Notes: generated from the sequence alone by a model not told the origin. A DNA stretch of 64,000 nt from CAVQRC01 sp963715045 (GCA_963715045.1 CAVQRC010000025.1:1-64000), one strand, 5' to 3'; shown: positions 8,637 to 19,052, counted from the first letter of the stretch. Translations and numbers: made by a program.

Positions 8637-8802
8637 GTAGGAGTAAGGCGGCAGGGGGCGATTGGGGACGAGACGCGTCGAAGGGTCGGGGGTCAGGGGG
8701 TCTAATGAAAGGATCAGGAATACCGAGTTTCTAACGACGAGGGCCCAGGGACTTGGTCAGTTGTCGAACCCGAAGCGTTGCGATCAGTCATCTGGTTGGA
8801 TC

Positions 8803-11533
8803 CTACCGTGGCGGGGGGAGCTCTTCGGGCTGGGGCGGCAGGGGTTGATCGACGGATGGCGGCACGTCACGGTTGTCCGGGGCCGCATCTCTGCCGTCGC
8901 TCATCTCGAGTTCGACGTGGGCCTCGAGCGTATCACCGGTGAGCGACAACTCGGCCTGCAAGCCGCGAAACCAACGAAGCATCGGAAAGGTGTATGCGGG
9001 TGGCAGATCGATGAACATGAACTGGTTCTGTGGCGTCAGGGCATTGCTCACCCACACGGCATGACCGTCGTCGATGGCCGTGAGTTCATAGGCCCCTTCC
9101 AGGGGATCGACGAGTCGACCTCCGACCAGCATTTCGGCGATATCGCGTCCCTGCTCCGGTGAGACATGCAGCTGCTGCGTGAGCGAGTTCATGAACCGAC
9201 TACCGCTCAGCGAGGCCTTGGCGCGCCCGTTGGTAACCGAATGAGTTGACGAGGTCGGCGACATAACGCTGCGAGAGGTCATCAATGCGGAGTCGCACCT
9301 GGGCCGGCCGCGGAGCGTCGTAGAACTCGAGCTGCGGCGTGATCAGTTCCAGGACCTCGCGTTTGAAGGAAAACACGGCCGCGTCTCCCAATTGGCGCCG
9401 CCAGGTATCGTCGGAAAGTTGCTCATAACCTTCGGGGTCGGCTGGCTTCTCTCCGCGGCCCGCCCCTCCGAGCAGAGTGTCGAGGATCCCCAACGGGGGT
9501 CGGCTGCCGATGTAGCCACGGACGAATTGAGCGGGCGGCGCGCCGTAGTCGACCTTGCCGCGGCTGACCACCAGGGGCGAGCGGAAGTCGAGCAGGCCGG
9601 CGAATGCGTGCGTGGGCTCGCGCGTGCCTCCGAAGAACCCGCCGGGGCGAAGTTGGAGCTCAAGCGAGGCGACCTCCTCCGGCAACGGGCGTTTGGCAAC
9701 GTACGAGGGCGGCCCGAGAAACCGGTTCAACATGGAGTATTTGCTCTTATCGAACGGCGTGACCAGCAGATCGGCGACAATTCGCTCCTGACCCTCGATG
9801 GCCGAAGGCTGGCGGCTGATGGCAGCAATCACCGGATCGACCTGCTGCCATTGCTGCTGGTAGATGTCGGCAAAGCGGGCGTAGGCTTGGATCTCGGCGG
9901 CGGTCACGGCCGTCAATTCGATGTCGGGCACGGGGACAAAGTAGCCGGGTCGGCCGCGGCGTGAATCGGCGAGCTGCTCGTCTTGTTCGACGAGTTGCGA
10001 GCCGTCGGCCCGCACACCGAAGCCGGAGGGAAGCAGGTCAGCGGCGACGAGTTGTGCGGGCGTGGTGGCGGCTACACCTTCACCCTGGGCCGCCAGGCGG
10101 GCGATGAGGACGGCGTCGATCTCGGCCAGCGACTTCATGCGGCGGGTCATCTCGATGCGGTAATGGGGGCTGATCATTTGGCGGAAGAAGGCATCGGAGA
10201 GGTAGATGAACACGGTATCGTCGCGGCTGATCGGCACGATCGAGCGGGCGTAGCGGAATTCCTCGGAAGCTGCCAGCGTGTCTTTCCCGGAGGCCGTGGC
10301 CTCGAGGAATCGCTCCGCCATGTGACGGGAGGTCGTCACGAGATGGAAATCGTCGTGCTGGGCGTAATACGACCGCAGCGTGCCCTGCCCTCCGTGGACG
10401 TACGAAATCTCGAACTCGCCGAACGCGATCGTTTCCTCGCCGCCGTCTTCGTAGAGTGCCTGGGCCGTGGATCGTTGCCGCCGCAGGTCGGTCCCGAGCG
10501 CGAAGTTGTTTCGGGCTTCGAACAGAATTCCGATCGCGGCGCCCTCGCGGAGAAACGTATCACTGCCGATGATCGCGACGTCGGCAATGATCGTGGGACC
10601 GAGCACCCGGGCCAAGGCATTCTCTTTCAGGCCCAACTGGGTCTCGAGTTTTGCATCGATCCCGTAGTCGATACTTCGCAAGGCGATCATGTTCGCCAGA
10701 TCGCCCCGCCACCTGGAAAGAAAATCGCGTAACCAGAGGTAATTGGTGAAGCTGCCGAACCTCACGTAGAGACACTCATGCGGCACAGCGGTCGCCAGAG
10801 GTTCGACTTCGACGTCGCCCTCGAGTGGTGGGTAGCGCAGCGGTGGCGGCTCGATCGGTTCGGGAAGGGCCAGATTGGCCACCCCGTCGTCGGCCGCAAC
10901 CGTGTCGAGCAGCGTCTCCTTCTGCATCGCCGAGCGGATCGATTCGGTACCGAACATCAAACCCAGGGCTTCGTTGACGTCGGTGTTGGAAAAGATGCCG
11001 GAGCGCAACCGCGGCGGATCGAGGGCCAGCCGTCGCGACAGTGTCGCGGTCAGATAGTCCTGGACCACCAGCGGGTACTCGCGACTTCTCGCCAGCCGGC
11101 TCGCATGGTCGGTGTACTGCCGCCACCACTGATCGAGAATCCGCCGGTGGCCACGCGCATCATTCACCGGATCGATCACGACGACGTGACGTTCGGGCGT
11201 GTAGAGTGTCAACTCCAGTGGCAGATCGCCCTTAAACAGAAAGTAGTAGGTGACGTTGCGGGGGCCACCGATCTGCAGGGCATCCCGGAGCATGCGGCGA
11301 ACGAGGGCGTTCTGCACGACGGGATACAGTACCCGCTCGTTGCGTTCGAAGATTGCGAAACGATCATCGCCGAGAGGCGCGACCGCTCCTCCGGCCGTCA
11401 CGCTGGTCGTGAGCTTGACGACGCCGAATGGCTGGCCCATGAACGCTTCGACCCGATCGCGGGCGTACCCGGTACCCGACGCGGCGAAGGCAACAACGAG
11501 CGTGCCGGCAAGGAGGCGAAATCCACGAATCAT
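8803..11533 (-). CDS. Large secreted planctomycete protein of unknown function, one frameshift
   Basis: About 910 residues once one extra G near 9215 (GGG in CAACGGGCGCG) is removed; otherwise it splits into a piece ending at 9200 and an orphan tail to 8803. The ATG at 11533 is chosen because it begins a signal peptide (MIRGFRLLAGTLVVAFAAS). Later parts include RDRVEAFMGQPFGVVKLT, a long region with FARSGSF-like beta segments (VRFGSFTNYLWLRDFLSRW), RYARSIVPISRDDTVFIYLS and RPGGFFGGTREPTHAF. The tail is rich in Pro and Glu (PPQPEELPPPR). No transmembrane helix follows the signal peptide. I do not recognise the family; it is likely periplasmic or surface-exposed. Confidence 0.7.
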
Positions 11534-11570
11534 CCTCAGACTCCAATCGTTAGGGGCGTGCCGCAGTCCT

Positions 11571-11966
11571 TCAGCCGTAGCCCAAGTCGGCAATCTGGTC
11601 TTCTTCGAGACCGTGATAGTGGGCCAGCTCGTGCAATACGGTAATGCGTATCTGCCGAATCAATTCCTGTTCATCCAGATGCCCCTGCCCGTTGTCGGCC
11701 AATTCGAGGATTCCCTGACGATACAAGGTCACCTGATCGGGAAGTCGAAATGGCAGTTCCACGCTGCGTTCGGTAATCGGGACACCGGTGTACAATCCGC
11801 AGAGAGCGCCCCGATCTTCAATGCCCAGTGATCGCAGAACTTCGGGCGCGGGATGGTCTTCGACGACCAGCGGCATCACATCGAACAGTTGCAGCACCCA
11901 GACCGGCAGGCCGGCCAGGACGCGTTCCAACCGTTGATCAAAAAAATCGCGTAGTCTCGGATCCAT
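11571..11966 (-). CDS. Zincin-like metallopeptidase family protein
   Basis: About 131 residues from the ATG at 11966 (MDPRLRDFFDQRLE); upstream in-frame sequence is not conserved-looking. The domain has LPFRLPDQVTLYRQGILE and a metal site TVLHELAHYHGLEEDQI, an HExxH followed by a Glu in a GLEE context. This matches the small metallopeptidase family once called DUF1025 (a minimal zincin). Such proteins are cytoplasmic and of uncertain substrate. It ends about 40 bases upstream of the secreted protein gene at 11533 on the same strand, so the two may be co-transcribed. Confidence 0.85.
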   Translation of the reverse strand: MDPRLRDFFDQRLERVLAGLPVWVLQLFDVMPLVVEDHPAPEVLRSLGIEDRGALCGLYTGVPITERSVELPFRLPDQVTLYRQGILELADNGQGHLDEQELIRQIRITVLHELAHYHGLEEDQIADLGYG

Positions 11967-12118
11967 CGCTTCTCTTCTCTGGCCCCACGCTATGCTATCG
12001 GTCGCACCGCGGATCGGCCAGCGAAAGCGGCCCGAATCCTGCGGCCCCAGGCGGCAGTCGCATGCTGGCAGCAAGTGCGTTGTCTTGTCAAAGATCACGG
12101 CTCTGCGAGAATCTGGTC

Positions 12119-12439
12119 ATGTTATTCCCCAAATTTCAGATCCGTACGATGCTGCTGGCGACCGCCGGGGCCGGTTTGTTTTTCTTCGCGGCCGCGCGGG
12201 CGTTGCGTGGCGAAACGTGGCCGGTGGTCCTCGTCGCGGCGGTAGCGTTCGGAGTCGCCGGGTTGGCGGTCCAGGCGGGGTTGTTCGGCATCTGCTGGCT
12301 GCTGGCCCAGGCCACCGGTCGCAGCAGCGACTCGGCCACAGCACGTGTGGCCTACCCGAATTCCGAGTACGGGCACGCGATCCCAGTTCGCCCCGCTCCC
12401 CACCCGCCCCGGCAGACGCCCGATGAGGCGTCTCGATGA
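12119..12439 (+). CDS. Small membrane protein, translationally coupled
   Basis: About 106 residues starting MLFPKFQIRTMLLATAGAG, the N-terminal pattern (F.iRTMLL) common to small planctomycete membrane proteins. Two hydrophobic helices follow (LLATAGAGLFFFAAA and VLVAAVAFGVAGLAVQAGLF), then a Pro-rich tail. The stop overlaps the next start as ATGA (12436-12439), so it is coupled to the exporter-associated protein downstream. Function unknown; it may be a small subunit of the ABC-2 exporter operon. Confidence 0.6.
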   Translation: MLFPKFQIRTMLLATAGAGLFFFAAARALRGETWPVVLVAAVAFGVAGLAVQAGLFGICWLLAQATGRSSDSATARVAYPNSEYGHAIPVRPAPHPPRQTPDEASR

Positions 12440-14643
12440 GCGCCCTGTCACGCCCCTGCAGGCCGGGTCGTCGGACACTCCTTGGAGTTCTGTGGGCGAC
12501 CATTCTGCCGCTGACCGTACCGCAGGTTGGCAGTGCTTCTACTGGCGGTTTGATCACCCTGCCGCTGCCGCGGGTCGCGGCGCCGGCAGGTCTCTCGCTC
12601 CAACTGGACGCGACCTGGGTCAACGGCTTCGGCTATCGTCCCATCCGGATCACGATCAACGCGGCGAATCCGCCCGTCGCCGACCAGACCCTGCAGTTCG
12701 AACTGGTTGCCCACGGGCAGGCCAACAACGGGAACGTTCGCGTCCTGCAGGAGGTGGAATTACCCGCCGGGGCAGCGTCCGTCCAAGCGACGATCCGCCT
12801 GCCGCAGCACGACTCGATCCAGTTCCTGTGGTGGAATGTGCACATTGACGGCGTGTTCGCTCCCGAACTCTCCATCGACAAGCAGACGCCGGTCTCGATC
12901 GCCAATACGGTCGGCACGGGCAATTTCGATCACGCGCGGCTGCTGTTGATTGCACCCGATGCCGCTCCGGGGAATCTCGCTGCCCTGATGGGTCAGGCCT
13001 GGAACCAGTTTCGGAATCTACCGCCGCCGGCGCGGATCGGTCCTGGTAGCAGTCCGCTGCAGCCACCAGCTGCGTCATTCCTCGGCGCGAACGGACAATC
13101 GATCGACTTGCGTTCAGAACCGCAGGTGATCGCCTTGACGATCGACTCGCTGCCGCGGCACGTTCTGGACTACACGGCCTTCGACGCGATCGTCGCCACA
13201 CACGGGCAACTGCAGACCGTCGCCGATGGATCTCCGCGAGCGATGACCGCGATTCGCGACTGGGTGGGCACCGGCGGAACCGTGTGGGTGCACGGGTTGT
13301 TGGACAGCACCGACGCCTTGAACGGCGTCGAAGCGTTGTTCGATCTCGGCCCGGAACCGAGCGACATCGGCGATCCGGAGAAACGTGGCTGGCAACCGAT
13401 GCGGATGACACGCAGCCGTGGATACGACCCGATGCGTCCGCTGATCCTGACGACCGATCCCAATCAACGGGGATCCCGGCCGCGACGCCTGGACGGAATC
13501 TTCTACCGTCAACGCGATCTGGGCAGCATCGTCATCTCGCGATACACCTTCGACGAATCCAGCAGACTGATCCAGTTACGCGATCTGGATCCGGCTACTT
13601 CGGCCCTGGTCTGGGGTACGCGGCACGGGGTGGTGCCGTCGGCACCGAGTCCTTCATTTCCCACGCTGTTAATCCCGGACGTGGGCCTCGCCCCGATCGG
13701 AGAGTTCCAGTTCTTGATCACGCTGTTCGTGATCCTGATCGGACCTGTTTTGTACTGGTTGCTGCGACGATCGGGACGTTTGCATTTGATGATTCTGGCC
13801 GTTCCCGCCGCCGCCCTGGCGGTGACCGCCACGATGTTCCTGTATGCGTTGTTCGGTGACGGGCTGTCCGCACGGCTTCGGGCGTTCAGTTATACGCGGC
13901 TCGATCAGCAACAGGGCAAGGCCTACCGTTGGGCCCGGTTGTCGTACTACGCGGGGCTGGCACCGTCGGAAGGTCTCGCGTTTCCGACCGACACGGCGGT
14001 CTATCCGGTGCTTCCGAGCGGCGTGCAGCGGCGGGGGCGGCGATCTCGCACGACGACCACCCGCACGGTCGATTGGGACGGCAGACAACTCCTGACGTCC
14101 GGCTGGCTGAACTCGCGGACACCCACCCAGTACCTCACGGTGTCCGCCCAGGAGAGCAAGCGGCGATTGCAGATTGCCACGCCCACTGCCGATCGCTGCC
14201 GAGTCAAGAACCTCCTGGGCGTCCCCGTGGAGTTTGTCATCCTCCGCAACAAAGCGGGCCAGTTGTTCCTGGGAAACACGATCCCGCAGGACGAGCAGGC
14301 CGACCTGCAGCCGACCGAGCCGTACCTGGCATCTCAACTGCTGCGCGATCGGTTCCAGGAGCAGATGCCCCGCGCTCCCGATGGCTATGCCGAGACGGGC
14401 GAAGGGATCTTTGGAGGCTGGCGGCGGGGCCGCGGTTACCAAGGCGCGGCCAGCATGTCGACCAGCCGGCTGCAACTCGCCGTGACCCGCATCGCCGAGC
14501 CCTCGAAGTCGGGCAGCAGCGACCCCGTGAGCCTGTCACCCGGCTCGTACGTCGTGATTACGAACACCACGCCGGGGATCAGCCTCGGGCTCGAGGGCAT
14601 TACCGAGGAAGCGAGTTTTCATGTCGTCGAAGGTTTCTTTTAG
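12436..14643 (+). CDS. ABC-exporter-associated membrane protein of unknown function
   Basis: About 735 residues. It has a signal peptide (LLGVLWATILPLTVPQVGSA), a large exported region with beta-rich segments and a Rossmann-like part (DYTAFDAIVATHGQLQ, then IRDWVGTGGTVWVHGLL). Two membrane helices follow near residues 423-475 (FQFLITLFVILIGPVLYWLL and MILAVPAAALAVTATMFLYA), then another soluble domain. It is coupled to the preceding small protein and lies 250 bp before an ABC-2 ATPase and permease on the same strand. Gliding-type and other ABC-2 exporters often have such accessory membrane proteins with a GATase/Rossmann domain, which I take as its likely class. Substrate unknown. Confidence 0.65.
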   Translation: MSALSRPCRPGRRTLLGVLWATILPLTVPQVGSASTGGLITLPLPRVAAPAGLSLQLDATWVNGFGYRPIRITINAANPPVADQTLQFELVAHGQANNGNVRVLQEVELPAGAASVQATIRLPQHDSIQFLWWNVHIDGVFAPELSIDKQTPVSIANTVGTGNFDHARLLLIAPDAAPGNLAALMGQAWNQFRNLPPPARIGPGSSPLQPPAASFLGANGQSIDLRSEPQVIALTIDSLPRHVLDYTAFDAIVATHGQLQTVADGSPRAMTAIRDWVGTGGTVWVHGLLDSTDALNGVEALFDLGPEPSDIGDPEKRGWQPMRMTRSRGYDPMRPLILTTDPNQRGSRPRRLDGIFYRQRDLGSIVISRYTFDESSRLIQLRDLDPATSALVWGTRHGVVPSAPSPSFPTLLIPDVGLAPIGEFQFLITLFVILIGPVLYWLLRRSGRLHLMILAVPAAALAVTATMFLYALFGDGLSARLRAFSYTRLDQQQGKAYRWARLSYYAGLAPSEGLAFPTDTAVYPVLPSGVQRRGRRSRTTTTRTVDWDGRQLLTSGWLNSRTPTQYLTVSAQESKRRLQIATPTADRCRVKNLLGVPVEFVILRNKAGQLFLGNTIPQDEQADLQPTEPYLASQLLRDRFQEQMPRAPDGYAETGEGIFGGWRRGRGYQGAASMSTSRLQLAVTRIAEPSKSGSSDPVSLSPGSYVVITNTTPGISLGLEGITEEASFHVVEGFF

Positions 14644-14690
14644 TTCAGGACGTTTCCTCTATGCCGACAGGCCAAGGTGCTGGAGGGCGA

Positions 14691-14813
14691 AATGAGTAAT
14701 GACTAAGCACTAATGACTAAGGAATCCCGAATACCGAATGACGAAGCAAACCCCGTCTTGGGCATTAGTCATTGGGATTTCCCTAGTCATTAGGCCTTAG
14801 TCATTAGTCATTA
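14691..14813. repeat. TGACTAA-type interrupted inverted repeat, member 3
   Basis: Left arm AATGAGTAATGACTAAGCAC..., right arm ...CCTTAGTCATTAGTCATTA, with a middle of about 40 bases. It lies between two genes on the same strand (stop 14643, start 14893), so it may separate or attenuate transcription into the ATPase gene. Confidence 0.7.
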
Positions 14814-14892
14814 CGCAGGCTGCCGCCCGACGACACGAAACACCTTAAACCCCAATATCCCCCCGTTCCCCATTCCTCGCGTCCACGTCCCC

Positions 14893-15852
14893 ATGGTCAG
14901 CCGCAATACCTCCTCCGACCACCCGCTCATCGAGATGCGACACCTGCACCGGTACTTTGGCGCAACGCGGGCCGTTCAGGACATCAGTTTCGAAGTGTAC
15001 GCGGGCCAGGTCTTCGGATACATCGGCCCCAACGGCGCGGGCAAAACGACCAGCATGCGAATCCTTGCCACGCTCGACGATCCGACGGCGGGCGACGCGC
15101 TGATCGACGGATTCAGCGTGATCGACGATCCCGATCGCGTTCGTCGCCGTCTCGGATTCATGCCGGATTACTTTGGCACCTATCAGAACGTGAATGTCAA
15201 GGAGTACCTCGACTTTTACGCGCGGGCCTATGGCCTCCGCGGTACCGAGCGAAAGCGGGCGGTCGACTTCGTGATGGATTTCACGCTGCTCAACTCGATG
15301 GCGACGAAGCCGATCGATGGCCTCAGTAAAGGGATGAAGCAGCGACTCTGCCTGGGCCGCACGATGGTCCACGATCCGCTCGTGATGATTCTCGACGAGC
15401 CGGCAGCGGGACTCGACCCGCGGGCCCGCATCGAGCTGCGCGAGATGATTGGCCGGGTCGCCGAACTTGGCAAGGCCGTCCTCATCAGTTCGCACATCCT
15501 CACCGAGCTCGCCGAAGTCTGCCATCGGGTAGCAATTATCGAACAGGGCCAGCTCCTGGCCGTCGGATCCGTCGATGAGATCAGCGAGCGGGCTCAGGTC
15601 CGCAGCTCGGTGCATGTCGAAGTTCTGGATGACCCGTCGATCCTCTTTGACTGGCTCTCCGCCCGCGACGACATCGATTCGGTCGAGCTCCGCGGGGCGA
15701 ACGTGACGTTCATGCACGACGGCGGCGACGAAGCCCAGGCCGAGTTGCTGGCCGAGATGGTGCGGGCGGGGATCCGGATCGTGGAGTTCGGTACCAGGGC
15801 CCAGAGTCTCGAAGACGTGTTTCTGCACGTGACGAAGGGGCGAGTGTCATGA
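14893..15852 (+). CDS. ABC-2 type exporter ATPase
   Basis: About 319 residues of a CcmA/NatA-class exporter ATPase. Walker A is GYIGPNGAGKTTSMRILA, the signature is LSKGMKQRLCLGR, Walker B is LVMILDEPAAGLDPRARIE, and the H-loop follows as VLISSHILTELAEVCHRV. A C-terminal extension of about 90 residues (LDDPSILFDWLSARDDIDSV) is usual for the class. The stop overlaps the permease start (ATGA), so the two are coupled. Together they form an inner-membrane exporter of unknown substrate. Confidence 0.93.
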   Translation: MVSRNTSSDHPLIEMRHLHRYFGATRAVQDISFEVYAGQVFGYIGPNGAGKTTSMRILATLDDPTAGDALIDGFSVIDDPDRVRRRLGFMPDYFGTYQNVNVKEYLDFYARAYGLRGTERKRAVDFVMDFTLLNSMATKPIDGLSKGMKQRLCLGRTMVHDPLVMILDEPAAGLDPRARIELREMIGRVAELGKAVLISSHILTELAEVCHRVAIIEQGQLLAVGSVDEISERAQVRSSVHVEVLDDPSILFDWLSARDDIDSVELRGANVTFMHDGGDEAQAELLAEMVRAGIRIVEFGTRAQSLEDVFLHVTKGRVS

Positions 15853-17549
15853 GCAGTGAAGCGATTTCGACCCGATCCGCGGCCACCCGGAAAGATGCCA
15901 TCCTCCACTGGGTGGGCACGCAATGGAGCTGGCTGGAAGGCTGGCTCGAGCGGGTAGGCGATCGGCTCAATCCGATCCTCGTCAAGGAGACGCGACAAGC
16001 GATCAAGAGCAGCCAGTTCACATTCACGTTCGCGCTGGTGCTGATCGCGGTGTGGATCGTGACATTCGTCGTGTCGAGCCAGCTCGGGCCGGGAATCGCG
16101 TATGCGGCCAGCGGTCCCGAGTTCTTCTGGTGGTACCAGCTGATTCTGTTGTTCCCGTTGGCCGTGATCGTCCCCTTCTCGGCGTACCGCTCGCTGGCGG
16201 CCGAACGGGAAGACAACACCTATGACCTGTTGTCGATCTCCACGCTCACGCCGCGACAGATCGTGGTGGGCAAACTGGGCAGCGCGGTCGTGCAGATGAT
16301 CGTCTTTCTCTCGGCGGTCGCGCCGTGCCTGGCCTTCACGTACCTGCTTCGCGGGATCGACGTGCTCACCATTTTCATGCTGCTGCTTTATACGGTGCTT
16401 GGTTCGCTCGGGCTGTCGATGATCGGGTTATTGCTGGCGACGAGCGCGAAGCAACGTTACGGGCAGGTGCTGACCTCGGTGGCCTTCGTGGCGGCACTCA
16501 TCTTCGCGTTCATCGGCGGCCTGAGCGGCACTTACGGGTTTATCGAAGAGAGCCACAACTTTGTCGACACGGCTGAATTCTGGATGATTAACGGGTCGCT
16601 GTTCACGCTCTATGCCACGACGTTTGCGATTCTGTTCCTCGCGGCATCGGCCCAACTCACGTTTTCGAGCGACAATCGCTCGACCGCGCTGCGGATCGCG
16701 CTCTTCGTGCAGCAGAGCTGCTTTCTGGGCTGGATGGCGTTCCTCATCGTCGAGGCGTGGCAGAGGATTCGCCAGGTCGGAACCGGGTTGCCGTCGCTCG
16801 ACGAGCCGGCCGTCGTCGTGGCCGTGGTGGGGGGATTCTACTGGTATTTCATGGGCGCGATGCTGACCGCCGAGCGTCCCGAAATGTCGCGACGGGTCCA
16901 GCGAACCCTGCCTCAGAGTTTCCTGGCCCGAGCCCTTTTCACCTGGTTCAATCCGGGCCCCGGGACCGGCTACGTGTTCGCGACGGCCAACCTGCTGACG
17001 ATCGCGGTCACTTCACTTGGGCTACTGTGGCTCGTCGGCCCCCTCCTCGGGGCACCCACGACGGGGGCCAGTGATCTGACATATTTCATTCTGATTGGCT
17101 GCAGTTACATCGTGATGTATCTCGGCCTGGGCAGGTTGCTGCTGGGACTGCTGCATCGCTGGACGGAAGTCCCCATGATCGCCGCCGTGTTGCTGCACTC
17201 GGTGCTCGTGGCCGCCGGCTGTCTCGTCCCGATGATCACGAACATGCTGCTCGAGGAAGTCGGCTATACGCGAGGCTACTCGCTGCTGCACATCACGAAT
17301 CCGTTCTGGACGCTGGAGCGAGTGCAGGCGGCCGGGACCTCGACCATCGAGTTGTATTTGATCGCCATACTCGTGCCCGGGGCCGCGTTTGCCGTGTTTG
17401 CCGCAAATCTGCGACGGGTCGCGCGGGAAGTTCGCTATGTGCGAACGGCCGTGCCGGCGCGGGTGGCAGAAGACGAACTTCAGCAACGACCCATTCCCGT
17501 GGCGGTACCGCAGAATCCCTGGGATGCCGAGGAGTCGCCGCGGCCCTGA
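15849..17549 (+). CDS. ABC-2 type exporter permease
   Basis: About 566 residues with at least ten hydrophobic segments, among them FTFALVLIAVWIVTFVVSS, WYQLILLFPLAVIVPFSAY, VAFVAALIFAFIGGLSGTYG, LFTLYATTFAILFLAASAQ and IAAVLLHSVLVAAGCLVPM. The segment YRSLAAEREDNTYDLLSIS, with LTPRQIVVGKL just after it, is the ABC-2 family hallmark. It is translationally coupled to the ATPase gene. The gene ends 10 bases before a long tandem-repeat array, so its mRNA would read into the repeats. Confidence 0.9.
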   Translation: MSSEAISTRSAATRKDAILHWVGTQWSWLEGWLERVGDRLNPILVKETRQAIKSSQFTFTFALVLIAVWIVTFVVSSQLGPGIAYAASGPEFFWWYQLILLFPLAVIVPFSAYRSLAAEREDNTYDLLSISTLTPRQIVVGKLGSAVVQMIVFLSAVAPCLAFTYLLRGIDVLTIFMLLLYTVLGSLGLSMIGLLLATSAKQRYGQVLTSVAFVAALIFAFIGGLSGTYGFIEESHNFVDTAEFWMINGSLFTLYATTFAILFLAASAQLTFSSDNRSTALRIALFVQQSCFLGWMAFLIVEAWQRIRQVGTGLPSLDEPAVVVAVVGGFYWYFMGAMLTAERPEMSRRVQRTLPQSFLARALFTWFNPGPGTGYVFATANLLTIAVTSLGLLWLVGPLLGAPTTGASDLTYFILIGCSYIVMYLGLGRLLLGLLHRWTEVPMIAAVLLHSVLVAAGCLVPMITNMLLEEVGYTRGYSLLHITNPFWTLERVQAAGTSTIELYLIAILVPGAAFAVFAANLRRVAREVRYVRTAVPARVAEDELQQRPIPVAVPQNPWDAEESPRP

Positions 17550-17559
17550 GGCGTGAACG

Positions 17560-18916
17560 CGAAGGGAGGCCGGCAATGGAGGGGTCCGTCACGCGACTCG
17601 CGGGGCGGAGGAGAAAGCGATCGCCGCCTGCTAACCGCTGCCGAGGTGCGCGAAGGGAGGCCGGCAATCAAGGGGTCCGTCACGCGACTCGTGGGGCGGA
17701 GGGAAAGCGATCGCCGCCTGCTAACCGCTGCCGAGGTGCGCGAAGGGAGGCCGGCAATCAAGGGGTCCGTCACGCGGCTCGTGGGGCGGAGGAGAAAGCA
17801 ATCGCCGTCTGCCAACCGCTGCCGAGGTGCGCGAAGGGAGGCCGGCAAGGGAGGGGTCCGTCACGCGGCTCGTGGGGCGGAGGGAAAGCGATCGCCGCCT
17901 GCTAACCGCTGCCGAGGTGCGCGAAGGGAGGCCGGCAATCAAGGGGTCCGTCACGCGACTCGCGGGGCGGAGGAGGAAGCGATCGCCGTCTGCTAACCGC
18001 TGCCGAGGTGCGCGAAGGGAGGCCGGCAATCAAGGGGTCCGTCACGCGGCTCGTGGGGCGGAGGGAAAGCGATCGCCGCCTGCTAACCGCTGCCGAGGTG
18101 CGCGAAGGGAGGCCGGCAATCAAGGGGTCCGTCACGCGGCTCGTGGGGCGGAGGAGGAAGCGATCGCCGCATGCTAACCGCTGCCGAGGTGCGCGAAGGG
18201 AGGTCGGCAAGGGAGGGGTCCGTCACGCGGCTCGTGGGGCGGAGGAGAAAGCGATCGCCGCCTGCTAACCGCTGCCGAGGTGCGCGAAGGGAGGCCGGCA
18301 AGGGAGGGGTCCGTCACGCGACTCGTGGGGCGGAGGAGGAAGCGATCGCCGCATGCTAACCGCTGCCGAGGTGCGCGAAGGGAGGCCGGCAAGGGAGGGG
18401 TCCGTCACGCGGCTCGTGGGGCGGAGGAGGAAGCGATCGCCGCCTGCTAACCGCTGCCGAGGTGCGCGAAGGGAGGCCGGCAATGGAGGGGTCCGTCACG
18501 CGGCTCGTGGGGCGGAGGGAAAGCGATCGCCGCCTGCTAACCGCTGCCGAGGTGCGCGAAGGGAGACGGGCAATCGAGGGGTCCGTCACGCGGCTCGTGG
18601 GGCGGAGGGAAAGCGATCGCCGCCTGCTAACCGCTGCCGAGGTGCGCGAAGGGAGGCCGGCAATCAAGGGGTCCGTCACGCGACTCGTGGGGCGGAGGGA
18701 AAGCGATCGCCGCCTGCTAACCGCTGCCGAGGTGCGCGAAGGGAGACCGGCAATCGAGGGGTCCGTCACGCGGCTCGTGGGGCGGAGGGAAAGCGATCGC
18801 CGTCTGCTAACCGCTGCCGAGGTGCGCGAAGGGAGACCGGCAATCGAGGGGTCCGTCACGCGGCTCGTGGGGCGGAGGGAAAGCGATCGCCGCCTGCTAA
18901 CCGCTGCCGAGGTGCG
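17560..18916. repeat. Tandem array, 15 units of 90 or 91 bp
   Basis: Fifteen head-to-tail units beginning CGAAGGGAGGCCGGCAA and closing GCTGCCGAGGTGCG. Units start at 17560, 17651, 17741, 17832, 17922, 18013, 18103, 18194, 18285, 18376, 18467, 18557, 18647, 18737 and 18827. They differ at few sites: AATCAAGG, AATGGAGG, AATCGAGG or AAGGGAGG in one place, and GGAGGGAAAG (90 bp) or GGAGGAGAAAG/GGAGGAGGAAG (91 bp) in another. Each unit holds the palindrome GCGATCGC (one copy is mutated). There are no unique spacers, so it is not CRISPR. Long frames on both strands exist only because 90 is divisible by three. It starts 10 bp after the exporter stop. Confidence 0.95.
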
Positions 18917-19052
18917 CGAATACCATTCGCGGTTTTACACTGGATGGGGTGGACGCGCGGTGGGCGGCTCGGTGCAGGTGCGCTATCAGTATGTCTACCT
19001 CAACCCGACTCCACCCCACCTCATGTAAAACCGCGAATGGTATTCGCGCACC
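18911..19052. repeat. Palindromic element with 29-bp perfect inverted arms
   Basis: Arms at 18911-18939 and 19024-19052 are exact reverse complements; complementarity continues inward for about 14 bases with one or two mismatches. Each arm also holds its own small palindrome (CGCGAATACCATTCGCG and its reverse complement form). The left arm begins with the last bases of the tandem unit (GGTGCGCGAA) and the right arm ends with the same bases inverted, so the element looks grafted onto the end of the array. No gene inside. Confidence 0.85.

Noticed and set aside
9392..11644. Plus-strand frames over the large secreted protein gene
   Set aside because: Shadow frames in high-GC DNA; no domain, while the minus strand is coherent with a signal peptide.
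17560..18916. CRISPR array
   Set aside because: Units are continuous 90/91-bp copies with no short repeats alternating with unique spacers, and no cas genes.
18911..19052. Insertion sequence
   Set aside because: Only 142 bases, no transposase; kept as a palindromic element.
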